Positions 5,223-6,957 of a stretch of DNA of 6,957 bases are shown here, one piece after another. Source of the stretch: Alcaligenaceae bacterium. Its GTDB lineage: Bacteria > Pseudomonadota > Gammaproteobacteria > Burkholderiales > Burkholderiaceae. The notes beneath the pieces are model-generated. The model was not told the DNA's origin. It saw nothing but the letters and a program-made list of their open reading frames with translations, and ran no database searches. Location of the stretch: positions 1 through 6,957 of the forward strand of contig CANBUF010000099.1 in NCBI GenBank assembly GCA_947372575.1, read 5' to 3'. Positions within the stretch are counted from its first letter, which is position 1; each line of letters opens with the position of its first letter. Position numbers and translations under genes: made by a program.

Positions 5223-6116
5223 ATGATGAATATCGCTGTCAATCCAGCCAAAGTTCCAGCCGTCGTTTTTGAAAAATCGACGGGTTACTGGCAAAACGTC
5301 GGTCAACGCTTTATGCGTGACCGGGTCGCGGTGTTTGCCGCAATCGTGATTCTGATCTTGTTTGCGATGGCGATCTTCGGCAATCAGCTTGCCCCACATG
5401 ATCCCTTTGCTGCATCGATCATGAAGCGCCTCAAGCCAATTGGCTTTCCGGGGCACTGGCTCGGAACAGACGAACTGGGACGTGACATGCTCACGCGCCT
5501 GATCGTCGGCACCAAACTATCCCTGTTCATGGGCATTACGCCCGTAGTACTGGCGTTTTGTATCGGGTCAGTCATTGGCATCATTGCCGGCTATGCGGGC
5601 GGAGCCGTCAATACGCTCATTATGCGAACCATTGATGTGTTTTATGCCTTTCCTTCAGTATTGCTGGCGATTGCCTTGTCAGGTGTCTTAGGGGCAGGCA
5701 TTACCAACTCTCTGATTTCACTTACGATTGTTTTTATTCCACCCATCGCCCGCGTCTCGGAAAGTGTCACCACCCAGATTCGCAGTCGCGACTTTGTGGA
5801 TGCCGCCCGTGCCTCGGGTGCCAATGCCTTTACGATTGTGCGTGTTCATGTCCTGGGCAATGTTCTGGGTCCTATCTTTGTCTATGCAACCAGCCTGATT
5901 GCAGTATCAATGATTCTGGCCTCAGGACTGAGCTTCCTGGGCCTGGGTGTCAAGCCTCCAGAACCAGAGTGGGGTCTGATGCTCAACACCCTGCGCACGG
6001 CAATCTATGTGCAGCCCTGGATCGCAGCCATGCCAGGCGTGATGATTTTTATTACCTCGATCGCATTCAATCTGCTGTCTGATGGTCTGCGCACTGCGAT
6101 GGAAATCAAAAACTGA
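5223..6116 (+). CDS. ABC importer permease, DppC/OppC type
   Basis: The product has 297 residues and is the second inner-membrane channel subunit. It shows the DppC-type pattern: a cytoplasmic N-terminus of about 35 residues, a first helix near 36-54, the signature LGTDELGRDMLTRLIVGTK (80-98), a cluster of helices from about 102 to 285, and the EAA loop near 189-213 (RDFVDAARASGA followed by a hydrophobic stretch). The segment SGLSFLGLGVKPPEPEWG (234-251) and the C-terminal NLLSDGLRTAM are also characteristic. AGGA at 5211-5214 lies 8 bases before the first of two adjacent ATG codons, which supports 5223, although 5226 is possible. The gene follows the DppB-type gene by 12 bases and its stop overlaps the ATPase start, so the three are expected to be made together. 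Confidence 0.95.
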   Translation: MMNIAVNPAKVPAVVFEKSTGYWQNVGQRFMRDRVAVFAAIVILILFAMAIFGNQLAPHDPFAASIMKRLKPIGFPGHWLGTDELGRDMLTRLIVGTKLSLFMGITPVVLAFCIGSVIGIIAGYAGGAVNTLIMRTIDVFYAFPSVLLAIALSGVLGAGITNSLISLTIVFIPPIARVSESVTTQIRSRDFVDAARASGANAFTIVRVHVLGNVLGPIFVYATSLIAVSMILASGLSFLGLGVKPPEPEWGLMLNTLRTAIYVQPWIAAMPGVMIFITSIAFNLLSDGLRTAMEIKN

Positions 6117-6957
6117 TGAATACGCATACAACTCAAAGCATGGATACAACACCCCACGCACACGCTGACGTGGGTGGTCCCACACAGCCTCTGTTGATGG
6201 TGCAGGACTTGATCAAGCACTTCTCACTGCCAAAGGATCTCCTTGGGCGCAGTAGCGGTGTCGTGCGCGCCGTGGACGGTATTGATTTTGCGGTGCGCAA
6301 AGGCGAAACACTGGGTGTGGTGGGTGAGTCTGGTTGTGGCAAATCGACCACCGCACGCTTACTCATGAATCTGACGGTCCCTGATCATGGCGAGATCATT
6401 TTTGACGGGCAATCCGTTGGATCCAAGGAGCTCAGTCTGAAAGAGTTTCGTCGCCAGGCGCAGATGGTGTTTCAGGATAGCTATGCTTCGCTCAATCCAC
6501 GCCTGACCATCGAAGACTCTGTGGCCTTTGCTCCTCAGGTCCATGGTGTGGGCAAGCAAGCAGCTATCGACCGCGCACGGGACCTGCTCGCGCGCGTCGG
6601 TCTCGATCCAAGAAGATTTGCGGAACGCTATCCCCATGAACTTTCTGGTGGCCAGAGACAGCGCGTCAATATCGCGCGTGCGCTGGCATTACAGCCGCGA
6701 CTGATTATTCTGGATGAGGCGGTGTCGGCACTAGATAAGTCCGTCGAAGCCCAGGTTCTGAATCTGCTACTTGATCTGAAAGAAGAATTCGGACTGACCT
6801 ATGTTTTCATCAGTCATGACCTGAATGTGGTGCGATATATTTCTGATCGCGTCATGGTGATGTACTTAGGACAGGTTGTTGAAATCGGCGACTGCGAAAC
6901 CTTATTCGAATCTCCCCGGCACCCTTATACCCGGGCGCTACTCTCATCGGTGCCATC
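6116..6957 (+). CDS. ABC importer ATPase, DppF/OppF type, C-terminus outside the window
   Basis: The frame opens at ATG 6116, whose A is the last base of the permease stop (TGATG overlap), and stays open for 280 codons to the window edge. It is the ATP-hydrolysing subunit on the cytoplasmic face. Motifs in order are Walker [10 protein letters not shown] (70-78), Q-loop Q120 in [12 protein letters not shown] (typical of DppF rather than DppD), LSGGQ (176-180), Walker B LIILDE (196-201), D-loop SALD (204-207) and H-loop His234. It ends in the oligopeptide-transporter segment [13 protein letters not shown] (268-280). Residue 202 is Ala where DEP is usual. The first 25 or so residues are a low-complexity, His/Thr-rich leader, and ATG 6140 is an alternative start, but translational coupling favours 6116. 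Full-length relatives have roughly 320-350 residues, so most of the protein is here. Confidence 0.95.
   Translation, partial: MNTHTTQSMDTTPHAHADVGGPTQPLLMVQDLIKHFSLPKDLLGRSSGVVRAVDGIDFAVRKGETLGVVGESGCGKSTTARLLMNLTVPDHGEIIFDGQSVGSKELSLKEFRRQAQMVFQDSYASLNPRLTIEDSVAFAPQVHGVGKQAAIDRARDLLARVGLDPRRFAERYPHELSGGQRQRVNIARALALQPRLIILDEAVSALDKSVEAQVLNLLLDLKEEFGLTYVFISHDLNVVRYISDRVMVMYLGQVVEIGDCETLFESPRHPYTRALLSSVP

Noticed and set aside
6116..6180. His-rich ATPase leader as evidence for a nickel importer
   Set aside because: The histidines are few and lie in a cytoplasmic low-complexity leader, and neither the permeases nor the binding protein shows features that single out nickel transport.
1..6957. 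Mobile element, CRISPR array, toxin-antitoxin pair, tRNA or rRNA
   Set aside because: On reading both strands I found no transposase or integrase frames, no regularly spaced repeats, no small paired toxin-like genes and no tRNA-like cloverleaf or rRNA sequence.

Overview
The window looks like chromosomal DNA from a Gram-negative proteobacterium. The best guess is a betaproteobacterium of the order Burkholderiales, perhaps Alcaligenaceae. That placement is inferred from three things: the Sec-exported periplasmic binding protein, the ChbG/NaxD-type deacetylase next to an ArnC-like glycosyltransferase (a pairing known from the Bordetella lipid A glucosamine locus), and the moderate, slightly GC-rich coding composition. 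No 16S rRNA or other taxonomic marker is present. Nothing seen suggests a mobile element, phage, CRISPR array or stable RNA gene.

Left part, minus strand (1-2107). In transcription order there are three genes: a ten-helix EamA/DMT-type transporter (2107 to 1244), a membrane-anchored polyprenyl-phosphate glycosyltransferase of family GT2 (1167 to 154), and the first 50 codons of a ChbG/HpnK/NaxD-type carbohydrate deacetylase (152 to the window edge). The last two are separated by one base and the deacetylase ribosome binding site lies inside the glycosyltransferase gene, so they are almost certainly co-translated. Together they suggest making an undecaprenyl-phosphate-linked amino sugar: the glycosyltransferase loads an N-acetylhexosamine and the deacetylase exposes the amine, for later addition to lipid A or another envelope glycan. 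The DMT gene is separated from them by a 76-base gap and a weak terminator-like hairpin.

Middle (2108-2468). This is an AT-rich divergent control region with no convincing gene. It holds a perfect 8-bp inverted repeat in the leader of the DMT gene, two candidate sigma-70 promoters facing right, and a 7-bp dyad that overlaps the -35 element of the promoter nearest the binding-protein gene.

Right part, plus strand (2469-6957). This is a dipeptide/oligopeptide-type (family 5) ABC importer operon: a periplasmic binding protein, a DppB-type permease, a DppC-type permease and a DppF-type ATPase that runs off the window. The binding protein captures an unidentified ligand in the periplasm, the two permeases form the channel, and the ATPase powers it. 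A strong intrinsic terminator followed by a second hairpin sits between the binding-protein gene and the first permease gene. It probably causes partial termination, so that more binding protein than membrane complex is made. The last three genes are tightly packed, with a 12-base gap and then a stop/start overlap.

Overall these are ordinary, recognisable families. No wholly new system was found. The points worth a second look are the lipid-A-type modification pair, the tandem hairpins inside the importer operon, and the inverted repeats in the divergent control region.
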